A stretch of DNA of 64,000 bases from Stenotrophomonas sp. ESTM1D_MKCIP4_1 (lineage in GTDB: Bacteria > Pseudomonadota > Gammaproteobacteria > Xanthomonadales > Xanthomonadaceae): assembly GCF_003086895.1 (NCBI RefSeq), contig NZ_CP026004.1, positions 3,614,674 through 3,678,673 on the forward strand, given 5' to 3'. This document shows, in pieces, positions 63,646-64,000 of the stretch (its first letter is position 1; each line of letters begins with the position of its first letter). The notes below the pieces were generated by a model. That model worked only from the letters and a program-made list of their open reading frames with translations. It was not told the origin of the DNA and searched no databases. A program made the translations under genes and the position numbers.

Positions 63646-64000
63646 GTGCCCATCCAACAACAACTGCTCGACCTTGGTGACCTGTTCAATTTCTCCGATC
63701 TGAGCACGTTCACCCAGAACATTCCGGTGGAATGGGTGTCCAGCGCACTGGAGCTCTCCTCACAGGCCTCCATCCGCAGGCGCAGATTGCCCAGCGATCA
63801 GGTGCTGTGGCTGGTGCTGGGCATGGCCCTGTTCCGCGACGAGCCGGTGCATGAGGTGGCCAGGCGGCTGAACATCTGTGCCCAGGGCCTTGCATCACTG
63901 GATCTGCCTGCACGCAGCGGTATCAGCCAGGCTCGCGCGCGGCTTGGTGCGGATCCGGTAGAGGATCTTTTCCGCAGGTGCGGCCAGCATTGGGGAGCCG
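63646..64000 (+). CDS. IS4-family transposase (N-terminal part; cut by window edge)
   Basis: 118 codons are visible. They match the IS4 N-terminal domain: RRRRLPSDQVLWLVLGMALF, DEPVHEVARRLN and GISQARARLGADPVEDLFRR, which parallels IS4 of E. coli. The DDE catalytic region is beyond the window. The GTG at 63646 is the only start codon in this frame after the stop at 63592. It has no Shine-Dalgarno and sits directly on a terminator T run, which would keep expression low. Confidence 0.85.
   Translation, partial: MPIQQQLLDLGDLFNFSDLSTFTQNIPVEWVSSALELSSQASIRRRRLPSDQVLWLVLGMALFRDEPVHEVARRLNICAQGLASLDLPARSGISQARARLGADPVEDLFRRCGQHWGA

Larger units (their letters stand above)
63578..64000 (+). mobile_element. 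IS4-family insertion sequence (left end; continues beyond window)
   Basis: The element begins TAATGCTGTTCACTTAAG, close to the known IS4 end TAATGCCGATCAGTTAAG. It then has a strong hairpin and a transposase gene reading rightward. The right end and target duplication lie outside the window. Confidence 0.85.

Overview
The window is chromosomal DNA of a high-GC gammaproteobacterium of the Xanthomonadaceae, very probably the Stenotrophomonas maltophilia complex. Three things point there: the gene content (tct-type regulators, Xanthomonad-style TonB receptor, LysR and efflux genes, an frm operon), the strong GC bias, and dozens of GTAG-headed palindromes between genes that match the SMAG class of REP elements known from S. 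maltophilia. I recognise 59 protein genes. I see no rRNA, tRNA or CRISPR array.

Layout. 0-10.6 kb: a secreted BSP-type metalloprotease cut by the left edge, malic enzyme maeB, dicarboxylate carrier dctA, an OprP-type porin, a hybrid sensor kinase, an ankyrin protein set between REP pairs, and a LuxR-type response regulator. 10.6-17.3 kb: a tctDE-like two-component system with its own substrate-binding protein, transcribed away from a second OprP-type porin, a CitMHS citrate carrier and a PhaB-type reductase. Together 0.8-17.3 kb looks like an organic-acid uptake and entry block (malate, succinate, citrate).

17.3-29.3 kb is the most distinctive region: an orphan type VI secretion cargo island. 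It has vgrG, a DUF4123 chaperone, a membrane protein, four tandem DUF3304 genes, a DUF2235 (Tle-type) lipase, a membrane protein that may be a Tla3-type adaptor, a META lipoprotein and a PAAR tip. Nearly all genes overlap by 1-8 bases. A 27-base REP copy sits in the same orientation on each side. The four DUF3304 genes repeat every 571-574 bases and are probably amplified immunity genes.

29.3-45.7 kb is housekeeping: a TonB receptor, a QEGLA-motif protein, rsgA, an alaA-like aminotransferase with a GDSL hydrolase and a methyltransferase, a polysaccharide deacetylase, a glutaredoxin-rhodanese fusion, a DUF924 protein, AMP nucleosidase, two linked amidohydrolases (the second lacking metal ligands), a DsbA/kappa-GST protein, and DegV. 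45.8-54.2 kb holds an MFS-HlyD-OMF drug efflux operon, a LysR regulator, a universal stress protein, a diguanylate cyclase and a RIO kinase. 55.2-58 kb is a complete formaldehyde detoxification operon (frmR-frmA-DUF446-frmB) with a visible FrmR operator. 58-63.5 kb carries an old yellow enzyme and a zinc alcohol dehydrogenase, each divergent from a LysR gene, plus SMI1/KNR4 and VOC proteins. The right edge enters an IS4-family element inserted in the terminator of the alcohol dehydrogenase.

A pattern across the window: all nine TAG stop codons used by the annotated genes are supplied by the GTAG head of a REP element. Every other gene stops at TGA or TAA.
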